Source: Halopseudomonas sabulinigri (GTDB lineage: Bacteria; Pseudomonadota; Gammaproteobacteria; Pseudomonadales; Pseudomonadaceae). Taken from it: a stretch of DNA of 64,000 nt. The stretch lies in NCBI RefSeq assembly GCF_900105255.1, contig NZ_LT629763.1, positions 1,860,001 through 1,924,000 of the forward strand, written 5' to 3'. The position numbers and the translations under genes are program-made. Each line of letters begins with the position of its first letter. Positions within the stretch are counted from its first letter, which is position 1. Under the pieces are notes generated by a model that saw nothing but the letters and a program-made list of their open reading frames with translations, made no database searches and had not been told where the DNA came from. Below are positions 1 to 10,383 of the stretch, piece after piece.

Positions 1-85
1 GCTTCTCTCCCAGTTCCTCGAAGAAAGCTTCCAGTTTCTGCTGTGTCAGACCCAGCAGATTGGTCTTGCTGGTTGCATTGGTCAT
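1..85 (-). CDS. rlmN: 23S rRNA/tRNA adenine-C2 methyltransferase RlmN, N-terminal fragment
   Basis: Only the first 28 codons lie in the window; the gene runs off its left edge. The start ATG is at 85-83. The translation reads MTNATSKTNLLGLTQQKLEA and continues into FFEELGEK, which matches the conserved start of RlmN, the radical-SAM enzyme that methylates A2503 of 23S rRNA and A37 of some tRNAs. The catalytic domain is outside the window. It lies 38 bp downstream of ndk on the same strand, the usual ndk-rlmN order in pseudomonads, so co-transcription is likely. Confidence 0.85.
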   Translation of the reverse strand, partial: MTNATSKTNLLGLTQQKLEAFFEELGEK

Positions 86-123
86 GGTGATCACATCACT
101 TGGTTGAACAGGTAAGGATAAGC

Positions 124-555
124 TTAGCGGGTACGCGGGCAGAGCTCGGTTTCGGCGAAGAAATAACCGATTTCACGTGCAGCGGAAGTTGCAGAGTCGG
201 AACCGTGTACCGCGTTGGCGTCGATAGACTCGGCGAAGTCGGCGCGAATGGTGCCGGCAGCGGCTTCTTTCGGGTTGGTTGCGCCCATCAGGTCACGGTT
301 CTTGAGTACCGCGCCTTCGCCTTCCAGCACTTGAACGACAACCGGACCGGAAGTCATGAAGGCAACCAGATCCTTGAAGAAAGGACGCTCTTTGTGCTCG
401 GCGTAGAAGCCTTCGGCGTCAGACTGAGACAGCTGAACCATTTTGGCAGCAACAACGCTCAGGTTAGCCTGCTCGAAACGGCTGATGATCTGACCAACAA
501 CGTTCTTGGCGACGGCATCGGGCTTGATGATGGACAGGGTGCGTTCAACGGCCAT
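124..555 (-). CDS. ndk: Nucleoside diphosphate kinase
   Basis: This 143-residue protein has the full length of bacterial Ndk. It transfers the gamma-phosphate of ATP to nucleoside diphosphates through a phospho-histidine and so balances NTP and dNTP pools in the cytoplasm. The N-terminus [15 protein letters not shown] is the family signature, and the active-site histidine is H117 in NAVHGSDS. The start is supported by a purine-rich ribosome site just upstream. The gene precedes rlmN on the minus strand. In related Pseudomonas the iscX end of the isc operon comes before ndk; here the preceding gene is iscS itself. A promoter of its own is proposed at 612-641. Confidence 0.97.
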   Translation of the reverse strand: MAVERTLSIIKPDAVAKNVVGQIISRFEQANLSVVAAKMVQLSQSDAEGFYAEHKERPFFKDLVAFMTSGPVVVQVLEGEGAVLKNRDLMGATNPKEAAAGTIRADFAESIDANAVHGSDSATSAAREIGYFFAETELCPRTR

Positions 556-600
556 GTAACTCTCCAGACAGTTTTTTCGGATTGAAATGATAAAAGATGG

Positions 601-641
601 TTAACCTGCGGATTATACGCAGGTTAAAGACAAATAGATAA
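601..641 (-). promoter_or_regulatory. Probable sigma-70 promoter of ndk embedded in an inverted repeat
   Basis: On the minus strand TTATCT (641-636) and TATAAT (617-612) are 18 bp apart. The -10 box lies in the loop and arm of a perfect 10-bp inverted repeat TTAACCTGCG/CGCAGGTTAA (601-610 and 618-627). The same repeat could form a hairpin ending iscS transcripts, but only a weak T-rich stretch follows it. The boxes are seen; their use as a promoter is inferred. Confidence 0.45.
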
Positions 642-671
642 CAGCAGCGCGGTTCCCGACTGGCGGCGAAT

Positions 672-1826
672 TCAGGCTGCCTGGCGCAGGCGCTGCACTA
701 CCTGACAGATGATCTCGGCAGCGCGCAGGACGTCCTCTTCGCGGGTATAACGACCGAGCGACAGCCGGATAGAGCTGTGCGCCAACTCGTCATCCAGACC
801 GATGGCACGCAGCACGTAGGAGGGCTCAACCGCCGCCGAGGTACAGGCCGAACCACTCGACAGCGCCAGGTCTTTCAGCGCCAACAGCAGCAGCTCACCA
901 TCCACCCCGGCAAACGCGAGATTCAAATTGTGCGGCACCCGCGCCTGCGCGCTGCCGTTGAGGGTAACGTCCGGCAACGCCGCCAGGCCGGACAGCAAGC
1001 TGTCGCGCAGGCCGGCAATGCGCGCCGACTCGCTCGCCAGCAGCTTGCCGGCCAGCTCAAAGGCCGTGCCCATACCCACGATCTGGTGGGTGGCCAAGGT
1101 GCCAGAGCGCATGCCACGCTCGTGCCCACCGCCGTGAATCTGCGCTGGTAGCCGCAGCGCCAGGCCGCGGCGCACGAACAAGGCACCAATCCCTTTGGGG
1201 CCGTAGGTTTTGTGCGCGCTGAACGACATGAAGTCGACCGGCAGCGTGCGCAGGTCAATCGCCAGCTTGCCGGTCGACTGCGCGGCGTCCACGTGCATCA
1301 GCACGCCGCGGGCATGCGCCAGCGCACCCAATGCCGCAATGTCATTGATGGTGCCGATTTCGTTGTTGACGTGCATCAACGTCACCAGCACGGTGTCGTC
1401 ACGCAGCGCCGCCTGCAATTGCTCCGGGGTAATCACACCCTCAGCGCCAGGCTGCAGATAGGTCACCTCAAAGCCTTCGCGCTCCAGCTGTTGGCAACTG
1501 TCGAGCACCGCCTTGTGTTCGATTTTAGAGGTGATGATATGGCGACCGCGCTCAGCCTGCGCATGCGCCACGCCCTTGATCGCCAGGTTATCCGACTCAG
1601 TGGCGCCCGAGGTCCAGACGATTTCGCGCGGATCAGCGCCCACCAGATCAGCCACCTGACGACGCGCCAGCTCGACTGCCTCCTCGGCTTTCCAGCCGTA
1701 GAGGTGCGAGCGCGACGCCGGGTTGGCAAAGTTGCCGTCCAGCGTCAGGCAGGCCATCATTTTTTCCGCCACCAGCGGGTCGACCGGTGTGGTGGCTGCG
1801 TAATCCAGGTAAATGGGTTGCTTCAT
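672..1826 (-). CDS. iscS: Cysteine desulfurase, IscS type, lacking the C-terminal tail
   Basis: This PLP enzyme takes sulfur from L-cysteine and passes it as persulfide to Fe-S assembly and tRNA thiolation. The PLP lysine is K206 ([10 protein letters not shown]) and the persulfide cysteine is C328 (SSGSACTS), the same numbering as E. coli IscS. The protein stops at residue 384 (VVQRLRQAA), whereas E. coli IscS has 404 residues. The missing tail, normally LSPLWxMYxxGVDL and onward, contributes to the IscU contact. The DNA after the stop does not encode such a tail in frame. No iscR lies before it and no iscU, iscA, hscBA or fdx after it: cysE is 9 bp upstream and ndk follows. It may have specialised in tRNA thiolation, or use scaffold genes elsewhere. 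Confidence 0.93.
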   Translation of the reverse strand: MKQPIYLDYAATTPVDPLVAEKMMACLTLDGNFANPASRSHLYGWKAEEAVELARRQVADLVGADPREIVWTSGATESDNLAIKGVAHAQAERGRHIITSKIEHKAVLDSCQQLEREGFEVTYLQPGAEGVITPEQLQAALRDDTVLVTLMHVNNEIGTINDIAALGALAHARGVLMHVDAAQSTGKLAIDLRTLPVDFMSFSAHKTYGPKGIGALFVRRGLALRLPAQIHGGGHERGMRSGTLATHQIVGMGTAFELAGKLLASESARIAGLRDSLLSGLAALPDVTLNGSAQARVPHNLNLAFAGVDGELLLLALKDLALSSGSACTSAAVEPSYVLRAIGLDDELAHSSIRLSLGRYTREEDVLRAAEIICQVVQRLRQAA

Positions 1827-1835
1827 GCGATTGCC

Positions 1836-2654
1836 TCAGCGTGCAGTGGTGTCGTTGCGTTCAGCGTCCACTGCAGCATCGGTATCGTCCTTCAACAGCT
1901 CGAAGTCCTCGCCGCCCAGTGCTGGCAGCTCTTTGGCGCAGTAATCACTGCCCAGCTCGCTGAGCGCCTTGCACATACCCTCCAGCCGGCTATCAACTGC
2001 CTGCATGTGATCCAGCATCTGCCCAATAGCGCGCGCGACCGGGTCCGGCATGTCACGGCTTACACCGTAGGCATCAAACCCGAGCTTCTCGGCCATCGCC
2101 TGACGCTTGGCTTCCTGCTGCTCGTCGGCCGATTGATCCGCCTCCTTGACGATAATCCGGCCGGGAATCCCGACTGCGGTGGCACCGGCCGGCACTGCCT
2201 TGGTGACCACGGCATTGGAGCCGATCTTGGCCCCCTTACCGACAGTGAAGGGCCCCAATACCTTGGCGCCAGCGCCCACCACCACGCCGTCTTCCAGCGT
2301 CGGATGGCGCTTGCCCTGATCCCAGCTGGTGCCGCCCAGCGTGACACCCTGATACAGGGTCACATCATCACCAATCTCGGCAGTTTCACCAATCACTACA
2401 CCAAAGCCATGGTCAATGAAAAAACGACGCCCCAGCTTGGCGCCGGGGTGAATCTCGATACCGGTCAACCAGCGCGCCAGGTGCGATACCATGCGCGCCA
2501 GCAAAAAGGCGTTGCGCACCCAAAGTCCATGCGACAGCCGGTGCATCCAGACCGCATGCAGACCCGGATAGCAAGTCAGCACTTCCAACGTGTTGCGCGC
2601 AGCAGGGTCACGGTGGAAAACACTGGCTATGTCTTCTTTCATGCGTTCAAACAT
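1836..2654 (-). CDS. cysE: Serine O-acetyltransferase
   Basis: CysE acetylates L-serine with acetyl-CoA, the committed step of cysteine synthesis. The 272-residue protein has an N-terminal helical domain (about 1-70, starting [20 protein letters not shown]) and a left-handed beta-helix of hexapeptide repeats (about 70-180: [40 protein letters not shown]). A hydrophilic C-terminal extension follows, as in pseudomonad homologues. The gene starts 2 bp after trmJ and is followed 9 bp later by iscS, so trmJ-cysE-iscS should form one transcript. That links cysteine supply to the enzyme that consumes it. In related genomes iscR lies between cysE and iscS; it is absent here. Confidence 0.95.
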   Translation of the reverse strand: MFERMKEDIASVFHRDPAARNTLEVLTCYPGLHAVWMHRLSHGLWVRNAFLLARMVSHLARWLTGIEIHPGAKLGRRFFIDHGFGVVIGETAEIGDDVTLYQGVTLGGTSWDQGKRHPTLEDGVVVGAGAKVLGPFTVGKGAKIGSNAVVTKAVPAGATAVGIPGRIIVKEADQSADEQQEAKRQAMAEKLGFDAYGVSRDMPDPVARAIGQMLDHMQAVDSRLEGMCKALSELGSDYCAKELPALGGEDFELLKDDTDAAVDAERNDTTAR

Positions 2655-2656
2655 GC

Positions 2657-3436
2657 TTAACGTCTCCGCGCACCGGATGCTTTGACTCCGATGGCCTTCT
2701 GGGTTTCGGTCAGGATGCCGCGCAGGATGTTCATTTCCATCCGATTGACCTGAATGCGGCCGTACAGGCGACGCAAACGCGGCATCAACTGTCTCGGTTT
2801 TTGAGGGTCGTGGAAGCCGATTTCAACCAGCACCTGCTCAAGATGCTGAAAATACTGCTCCAGCTCGCCCGCCGTAGCAGGAATCTCATTCGGCAGAGCA
2901 GTGGTTTCAACCTTGTGCATCTTGGTCGGCGCGCCGGCGCGCTGCAGAGACTGCATGCGCAATTCGTAGGCCAGCACTTGTACGGCCGCGCCCAGATTGA
3001 GCGAGCTGAAATCCGGCATCGACGGAATATGCACGTGGTACTGACAGCGCTGCAGCTCTTCGCTGGTAAGACCGGAGTCCTCGCGCCCGAATACAATGGC
3101 GATGGGGCCTGTTTCGGCCGCCTCAAGTCGGTCCAGCACCTCATCTGCAGCCTCGCGCGGGTCCAGCACGGGCCAGGGAATGCGCCGATCGCGGGCACTG
3201 GTACCGAGCACCAGTACACAGTCCTCGATCGCTTCTTCCAGCGTGCCGACGATGCGTGCCTGCTGCAGCACATCATCGGCGCCCGATGCGCGTGAATTGG
3301 CCTCCGGGTCAGGGAAGCGTACCGGATCCACCAGCACCAGCTCGTGCAACCCCATGTTTTTCATCGCCCGCGCAGCCCCACCGATGTTGCCGGGATGACT
3401 GGTGTTGACCAACACCACACGCACATTATTCAACAC
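2657..3436 (-). CDS. trmJ: tRNA (cytidine/uridine-2'-O)-methyltransferase TrmJ
   Basis: TrmJ is a SPOUT-family SAM enzyme that 2'-O-methylates position 32 of several tRNAs. The 259-residue protein begins [20 protein letters not shown], carries [14 protein letters not shown] and [22 protein letters not shown] in the knotted SAM-binding region (about 110-165), and ends in a helical extension. It is the first gene of the trmJ-cysE-iscS minus-strand group and is divergent from suhB across 135 bp. This trmJ/suhB pairing is conserved in Pseudomonas. Confidence 0.94.
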   Translation of the reverse strand: MLNNVRVVLVNTSHPGNIGGAARAMKNMGLHELVLVDPVRFPDPEANSRASGADDVLQQARIVGTLEEAIEDCVLVLGTSARDRRIPWPVLDPREAADEVLDRLEAAETGPIAIVFGREDSGLTSEELQRCQYHVHIPSMPDFSSLNLGAAVQVLAYELRMQSLQRAGAPTKMHKVETTALPNEIPATAGELEQYFQHLEQVLVEIGFHDPQKPRQLMPRLRRLYGRIQVNRMEMNILRGILTETQKAIGVKASGARRR

Positions 3437-3505
3437 AGCAGCACCTATACGAGCCAGAATGGACCCTGCATCTTACAAAAGCTGCACCCTGATAGCCATG
3501 ATGCA

Positions 3506-3534
3506 TTCATGTTGCCAGGGTTATCTGCTACAAT
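3506..3534 (+). promoter_or_regulatory. Probable promoter of suhB (extended -10)
   Basis: TGCTACAAT (3526-3534) forms an extended -10 element, with a weak -35 (TTCATG, 3506-3511) 17 bp upstream. The -10 lies 37 bp before the suhB start codon. The match is good only at the -10. Confidence 0.45.
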
Positions 3535-3571
3535 TTCCGGCTTTTCATCTTCCTGACAGAGATACATCCCT

Positions 3572-4387
3572 ATGCAGCCCATGCTGAACATCGCCCTGCG
3601 CGCCGCGCGCAGCGCCGGAGAACTGATTTACCGTTCCATGGAACGTCTTGATGTTCTCACCGTCGACGAGAAGGATGCTCGCGACTACGTCACGGAGATC
3701 GACCGCGCCGCCGAACAAACCATCATCACCCAGCTGCGCAAAGCCTACCCGGATCACAGCATCCAGGCCGAAGAATCCGGTTTCCAGCCCGGCCAGGGTG
3801 AAGGTGCCGATACCGTCTGGATTATCGACCCTCTGGACGGTACCACCAACTTCATTCGCGGCGTGCCGCACTTTGCCGTCAGCATCGCCTGTCGGGTAAA
3901 GGGCCGCATCGAGCACGCGGTCGTTTTCGATCCGATCCGTCAGGAAGAATTTACTGCCAGCCGTGGCCGTGGCGCCGCACTCAACGGTCGCCGCCTGCGG
4001 GTGAGTAATCGCAAGTCGCTTGACGGCGCGCTGCTGGGTACCGGCTTCCCCTTCCGCGACAACCAGATCGACGCGCTGGACAACTACCTGGGCATGTTCC
4101 GCAGCCTGGTTGGTCAGACCGCCGGCATTCGCCGTGCCGGTGCTGCCAGCCTCGATCTGGCTTATGTTGCCGCTGGCCGCTTTGATGCCTTCTGGGAGTT
4201 TGGTCTGGCGGAATGGGACATGGCCGCTGGCGCACTGCTGATCCAGGAAGCAGGCGGCCTGGTCAGCGATTTCACCGGTGGTCATCAGTTCCTCGACAAG
4301 GGCCACATCGTTGCCGGCAATCCCAAGTGCTTCAAGGCGGTACTCACCGCCATCCAGCCGCACCTGACCTCAGGCATGAAGCTCTAA
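3572..4387 (+). CDS. suhB: Inositol-1-monophosphatase family protein SuhB
   Basis: SuhB hydrolyses inositol monophosphates with Mg2+. In gammaproteobacteria it also has a role in rRNA transcription antitermination. The 271-residue protein begins MQPMLNIALRAARSAGEL like Pseudomonas SuhB. The metal-binding motifs are all present: EESG near residue 68, IDPLDGTTNFIRG at about 87-99, and WDMAAGALLIQEAGG near 215. It is divergent from trmJ and followed by a strong intrinsic terminator at 4446-4477. Confidence 0.95.
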   Translation: MQPMLNIALRAARSAGELIYRSMERLDVLTVDEKDARDYVTEIDRAAEQTIITQLRKAYPDHSIQAEESGFQPGQGEGADTVWIIDPLDGTTNFIRGVPHFAVSIACRVKGRIEHAVVFDPIRQEEFTASRGRGAALNGRRLRVSNRKSLDGALLGTGFPFRDNQIDALDNYLGMFRSLVGQTAGIRRAGAASLDLAYVAAGRFDAFWEFGLAEWDMAAGALLIQEAGGLVSDFTGGHQFLDKGHIVAGNPKCFKAVLTAIQPHLTSGMKL

Positions 4388-4445
4388 CCCGGCTGCAAGC
4401 TTCGCGCGGCGAGCTACAAGCTGGCCGTGCATTAGCTGATTAAGA

Positions 4446-4477
4446 GGCCCACACCCTGATTGGTGTGGGCCTTTTTT
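4446..4477 (+). terminator. Intrinsic terminator of suhB
   Basis: A perfect 10-bp stem GGCCCACACC/GGTGTGGGCC (4446-4455 and 4462-4471) with a 6-nt loop is followed by six T residues. It lies about 60 bp past the suhB stop codon. Confidence 0.9.
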
Positions 4478-4550
4478 GTGGGCAGCGTTTGGGCTGGAAG
4501 CTGGAAGCGAAGTGTCGACTGAAAAAACATAGCATCAAGCCACGCCCATT

Positions 4551-4580
4551 AAAAAACCCACACCAAGTTGATGTGGGTTT
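4551..4580 (-). terminator. Intrinsic terminator of the secD-secF transcript
   Basis: Read on the minus strand, a stem built on ACCCACAT/GTGTGGGT (one mismatch) is followed by a run of six T residues (A4551-A4556 on the plus strand). It lies 65 bp past the secF stop. It could also work rightward because T-rich DNA flanks both sides. Its stem is nearly the same sequence as the suhB terminator stem. Confidence 0.8.
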
Positions 4581-4644
4581 TGCTTTTTTCTTCGAGCTTT
4601 TAGCTTAAAGCTTGCTGCTTGAAGCTGCGCCGGCAATCCGGAAC

Positions 4645-5559
4645 TCAGGGCCGGTCGTCGATCGCCTCTTCGATCTGCGGCGGTATCAGATCATCACGGG
4701 TGAGCTTCATGGTCACCAGCAAACCGCCGGCAATGTAAATCGAGGAGTAGGTACCCACGCCCACACCGATCAACAACGCTGTGGCAAAGCCGTGAATATT
4801 CTCGCCGCCGAAATAGAACAGCGCCAGCAGCACCAGAATGGTCGAGAACGACGTCGCCAAGGTTCGACCCAGCGTCTGCGTGGTCGAAATGTTGATAATG
4901 TCGGTCAGTTCGGTCTTGCGCATTACCCGCATATTTTCACGCACGCGGTCAAACACCACGATGGTATCGTTGAGCGAGTAGCCGATAACTGCCAGCAGTG
5001 CTGCCAGTACCGTCAGATCGAAAGATAAGCCAAACAGCGAAAACACACCCAGGGTAAAGATCACGTCGTGGAACAGCGCGACAATGGCCGCCACGGCGAA
5101 CTTCATCTGAAAGCGCAGCGAGACGTACAGCAGGATGCCGCCCAGCGCCAGCAGCATGCCGATACCGCCTTTGTCGCGCAGCTCCTCACCCACCTGCGGG
5201 CCGATGAACTCCACCCGTTTGACCGAGACATCGTTGCCATCCTGGCGCTTGACCAGTTCGGCGATCTCCGCACCCAGGTCCGGGTTGTCACTGGGCAAAC
5301 GGATCAGTACATCGGTTGAAGCACCGAAGTTCTGCACCACCGCGTCGTTCCAGCCGTTACCTCGCAGCACTGTACGAATATCTTCCAGCTCAGGGGGCTG
5401 AGTGTAATTCAGCTCCACCAACGCACCGCCGGTGAAATCCAGGCCCAGATTCAACTGTTTGACCACCAGGCTGCCGATAGACGCAATCATGAGCACAATG
5501 GCAACAACGAAGAAAACTTTGCGCAGGCCGAGGAAATTAATGGTTTTGATATTTGTCAT
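4645..5559 (-). CDS. secF: Protein translocase subunit SecF
   Basis: SecF pairs with SecD in the inner membrane and uses proton flow to pull exported proteins out of the SecYEG channel. The 304-residue protein has TM1 at about 12-32, the GLDFTGGALVELNY motif at about 40-53, a periplasmic domain to about 130, and five C-terminal membrane segments, including the proton-path motif LNDTIVVFDRVREN. The start at 5559 (MTNIKTINFLGLRK) matches family N-termini. A longer reading frame exists, but it overlaps secD. It is 10 bp after secD. Confidence 0.95.
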   Translation of the reverse strand: MTNIKTINFLGLRKVFFVVAIVLMIASIGSLVVKQLNLGLDFTGGALVELNYTQPPELEDIRTVLRGNGWNDAVVQNFGASTDVLIRLPSDNPDLGAEIAELVKRQDGNDVSVKRVEFIGPQVGEELRDKGGIGMLLALGGILLYVSLRFQMKFAVAAIVALFHDVIFTLGVFSLFGLSFDLTVLAALLAVIGYSLNDTIVVFDRVRENMRVMRKTELTDIINISTTQTLGRTLATSFSTILVLLALFYFGGENIHGFATALLIGVGVGTYSSIYIAGGLLVTMKLTRDDLIPPQIEEAIDDRP

Positions 5560-5569
5560 GGATTGATCC

Positions 5570-7441
5570 TCACAGCCACAGCTTCTTGATGTCGCGTCCA
5601 CCGACGGACAGGTTGACCATGGCACGGGTGACCATGATGGCACTGAACATCGAGGTCAGAATCCCCAGCGACAGTGTTACGGCGAATCCCTTGACCGGAC
5701 CGGAGCCCATGGCAAAGAGGATGACCCCCACCAGCAGCGTAGTCAGGTTACCGTCGATAATGGCGGAAAACGCCTTATCGAAGCCTTCGTGCACCGCACG
5801 CTGTGGTGACATGCCGTTGGCCACCTCCTCCTTGATGCGCGAGAAGATCAGCACGTTGGCATCAACCGCCATACCCAGGGTCAACACGATACCGGCAATA
5901 CCCGGCAGGGTCAGGGTCGCACCCAGCATCGACATCAGCGCCAGCAACAGCACCAGGTTGAAGGTCAATGCAATGCCGGCAAACACGCCGAAAGCGCGGT
6001 AAACCAGCAACATGAAAACCAATACCAGAGCAAAGCCGACCTGTGTAGCCGTCACACCCTTGGCGATGTTTTCCGCACCCAGGCTTGGCCCGATGGTGCG
6101 TTCTTCAACAAAGTGCATGGGCGCCGCCAGACCGCCGGCACGCAGCAGCAGTGCCAGTTCCGAGGCTTCAGCCGGGGAATCCAGACCGGTAATGCGGAAC
6201 TGGTTGCCCAGCGCGCTCTGAATTGTGGCCAGACTGATGATCGACTTTTCTTCAACGAAGGCCGGAATCTCGACTTGCTGCGCAACGCCATCGACTTCCT
6301 GCGTCACCGTACGGCTGATCTGGCGCTGCTCGATAAACAGCACCGCCATGCCGCGACCAATATTGTTGCGGGTGGCACGGTTCATCAGCTCGCCGCCGTG
6401 GCTGTCGAGCTTGATATTCACCTGCGGACGGCCGTTCTCGTCGTAGTTGGACTGCGCATCGGTCACCTGATCACCGGTGATGATGATGCTGCGCTCAACC
6501 TGCGCCGGTGGGCGGCCGTTATTGCCGTGGTATTCAAAGGTTTCGGTCGTGGCGGCGGCAGCATCGGGCTCCGCAGCCAGACGGAACTCCAGGTTGGCGG
6601 TCTTGCCCAGTACGCGCTTGGCCTCGGCGGTGTCCTGCACACCTGGCAATTCAACCACGATGCGGTTGGCGCCCTGACGCTGTACCAGAGGCTCAGCCAC
6701 ACCCAACTCGTTCACCCGGTTGCGCACGGTGGTCAGGTTCTGCTTGACCGCGTACTCGCGAATCGCAGCGACTTCGGTATCGGTCAACGCCAACTGCAGC
6801 ACCTGCTGACCATCCTTCTCAACCGAGGTCAGGGCAAACTGGCTGTACTGCTTGCCAATCAGCCGGCGCGCGTCAGCCAGTTGCTCTTCGTCGGCAAAGC
6901 CAAACTGCAGCGTGGTGCCTTGTGTCGGCAGACTGCGATAGCGTAGCCCTTCGGTGCGCATCAGGCCACGCACTTCACTCTGGTAGACGTTAACCCGCGA
7001 CTCCAGCGCCTTGTCCATGTCGACCTGCAACAGAAAGTGCACGCCGCCTGACAAATCCAGGCCCAGTGTCATCGGGCCAGCGCCGATATTGCTCAACCAT
7101 TCGGGCGTGGTGGGTGCAAGGTTCTGCGCCACCACGTAATCGCGGCCCAGCGCGTCGCGCACCACATCCTGCGCCTGCAGCTGGTCGGAGCGATTGACCA
7201 GACGCACCAGACCGGAACGGTTGTTGCTGCCCAACTCGCTGCCCTTGGTCTGCAACCCGGCGGCGGCCAGCGCCTGCTCGATTCGGTTCAGATCGGACTG
7301 TTCGATGGATTGCGTAGAGCTGGCACCGGAAATCTGGATGGCAGGATCATCCGGGTACAGATTGGGCATGGCGTAGATCAGGCCAAGCGCGAGCACGGCC
7401 ACAATCAGCAAATACTTCCAGAGGGGGTAACGGTTGAGCAT
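5570..7441 (-). CDS. secD: Protein translocase subunit SecD
   Basis: SecD is the large partner of SecF. The 623-residue protein begins MLNRYPLWKYLLIVAVLALGL (TM1) and then has the GLDLSGGVHFLLQVDMDKA motif near residue 125. A large periplasmic region runs to about 440, and a six-helix RND-like C-terminal domain contains LGMAVDANVLIFSRIKEE near 550. The order yajC-secD-secF is the standard operon. Its start codon is partly covered by a palindrome (7441-7455) and follows a 9-bp hairpin (7461-7483), so translation initiation may be structured. Confidence 0.96.
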   Translation of the reverse strand: MLNRYPLWKYLLIVAVLALGLIYAMPNLYPDDPAIQISGASSTQSIEQSDLNRIEQALAAAGLQTKGSELGSNNRSGLVRLVNRSDQLQAQDVVRDALGRDYVVAQNLAPTTPEWLSNIGAGPMTLGLDLSGGVHFLLQVDMDKALESRVNVYQSEVRGLMRTEGLRYRSLPTQGTTLQFGFADEEQLADARRLIGKQYSQFALTSVEKDGQQVLQLALTDTEVAAIREYAVKQNLTTVRNRVNELGVAEPLVQRQGANRIVVELPGVQDTAEAKRVLGKTANLEFRLAAEPDAAAATTETFEYHGNNGRPPAQVERSIIITGDQVTDAQSNYDENGRPQVNIKLDSHGGELMNRATRNNIGRGMAVLFIEQRQISRTVTQEVDGVAQQVEIPAFVEEKSIISLATIQSALGNQFRITGLDSPAEASELALLLRAGGLAAPMHFVEERTIGPSLGAENIAKGVTATQVGFALVLVFMLLVYRAFGVFAGIALTFNLVLLLALMSMLGATLTLPGIAGIVLTLGMAVDANVLIFSRIKEEVANGMSPQRAVHEGFDKAFSAIIDGNLTTLLVGVILFAMGSGPVKGFAVTLSLGILTSMFSAIMVTRAMVNLSVGGRDIKKLWL

Positions 7442-7483
7442 ATCAGGGCCTGATAGCAGTCCGGGCGCCTTATCGGCGCCCGG
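7441..7483 (-). repeat. Palindrome and hairpin at the yajC-secD junction
   Basis: TATCAGG/CCTGATA (7441-7447 and 7449-7455) is a perfect palindrome that includes the first base of the secD start codon and its likely AGG ribosome site. Just upstream, CCGGGCGCC/GGCGCCCGG (7461-7469 and 7475-7483) is a perfect 9-bp stem with a 5-nt loop. Neither has a T-run, so they look like RNA structures within the yajC-secD message rather than a terminator. Confidence 0.6.
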
Positions 7484-7504
7484 AACAGAGTTCTACATGA
7501 AGGA

Positions 7505-7840
7505 TTAGATGGCTTTCAGTGTGCCCTTGGGCAGTACGGCGACGATGGCGCCTTTCTGAAACTTCAGCTCCTGGCTTTCGGTTACTTCCAGCACAACGAA
7601 CTCATCGGTGACCTTCTTCACCTTGCCAAGAATACCGCCGCCGGTTACCACTTCATCACCATTGGACAGGTTGGCCAGCAGATTCTTGTGCTCTTTCGCA
7701 CGCTTGGCCTGGGGACGCCAGATCATCAGATAGAAGATGACGACAAAACCGACCAGAAAAATCCATTCGAAACCGGCACCCACGGGTGCGGCTGCGCCGC
7801 CAGCTGATTGCGCCATAGCGGCGGGAATGAAAAAGCTCAT
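7505..7840 (-). CDS. yajC: Preprotein translocase accessory subunit YajC
   Basis: YajC is a small single-pass inner-membrane partner of SecDF. The 111-residue protein has one membrane segment (about 24-42: FEWIFLVGFVVIFYLMIW), then PQAKRAKEHKNLLANLSNGDEVVTGGGILGKV, the conserved cytoplasmic domain. It lies between tgt (59 bp upstream) and secD (63 bp downstream), the usual order in gammaproteobacteria. Confidence 0.95.
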   Translation of the reverse strand: MSFFIPAAMAQSAGGAAAPVGAGFEWIFLVGFVVIFYLMIWRPQAKRAKEHKNLLANLSNGDEVVTGGGILGKVKKVTDEFVVLEVTESQELKFQKGAIVAVLPKGTLKAI

Positions 7841-7899
7841 GTGACACTCCTGTTATTGAACTGCAAGAAAATCGGTTATGGGGGCGATCCGGGCGCTAA

Positions 7900-10073
<2,174 letters not shown>

Positions 10074-10169
10074 GCGGGGAGCGGTTCCGGAGGCAATTCA
10101 AAGGGGGCTTATGGTAGCCGAAAACGCGCTTCGCCGCGATCCGCGCGCACAACGATTGCGACAGGAGGA

Positions 10170-10199
10170 TTGACCTTGCCGGCTACAGCTTCGTATACT
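10170..10199 (+). promoter_or_regulatory. Sigma-70 promoter of the tRNA-Leu gene
   Basis: TTGACC (10170-10175) and TATACT (10194-10199) are 18 bp apart. They are followed by a GC-rich discriminator, as in stable-RNA promoters under growth-rate control. The mature tRNA begins 28 bp downstream. Confidence 0.75.
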
Positions 10200-10226
10200 C
10201 CGCGCCGGCTTGTGAAAAGCATGCGA

Positions 10227-10313
10227 GCCTCGATGGCGGAATTGGTAGACGCGGCGGATTCAAAATCCGTTTCTGGTGACAGAGTGGGAGTTCGATTCTC
10301 CCTCGAGGCACCA
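10227..10313 (+). tRNA. tRNA-Leu (anticodon CAA)
   Basis: A complete 87-nt class II tRNA. The acceptor arms GCCTCGA (10227-10233) and TCGAGGC (10303-10309) pair, followed by A and an encoded CCA. The anticodon arm GCGGA/TCCGT encloses the loop TTCAAAA with anticodon CAA at 10261-10263, which reads UUG. There is a long variable arm and a T arm with GTTCGATTC. A terminator follows at 10351-10374. The queA/tRNA-Leu neighbourhood is conserved in Pseudomonas. Confidence 0.97.
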
Positions 10314-10350
10314 TCTGAACAATCCAGATGGTGACAGCAAGCCCCGAAAC

Positions 10351-10374
10351 AACCAGCCCTGAGCTGGTTTTTTT
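10351..10374 (+). terminator. Intrinsic terminator of tRNA-Leu
   Basis: The stem AACCAGC/GCTGGTT (10351-10357 and 10363-10369) has a 5-nt loop and continues into seven T residues. It lies about 40 bp past the tRNA 3' end. Confidence 0.85.
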
Positions 10375-10383
10375 GTGCCCGCA

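Larger units (their letters stand above)
4388..4640. repeat. Convergent intergenic region with degenerate AAGCTT-type repeats
   Basis: Between suhB and the end of secF the DNA carries clusters of the motif (A)AGCTT/GAAGCTG: GCTGCAAGCTTCGCGC near 4391, GCTGGAAGCTGGAAGCG near 4495, and TTAGCTTAAAGCTTGCTGC near 4600. Two intrinsic terminators lie among them. Such AGCTT-rich tracts occur in pseudomonad intergenic regions. No gene is supported here. Confidence 0.5.

Noticed and set aside
1212-2660. A 482-codon open frame on the plus strand across cysE and iscS
   Set aside because: It lies opposite two well-matched genes and has His/Gln/Arg-rich shadow composition typical of antisense frames in high-GC DNA.
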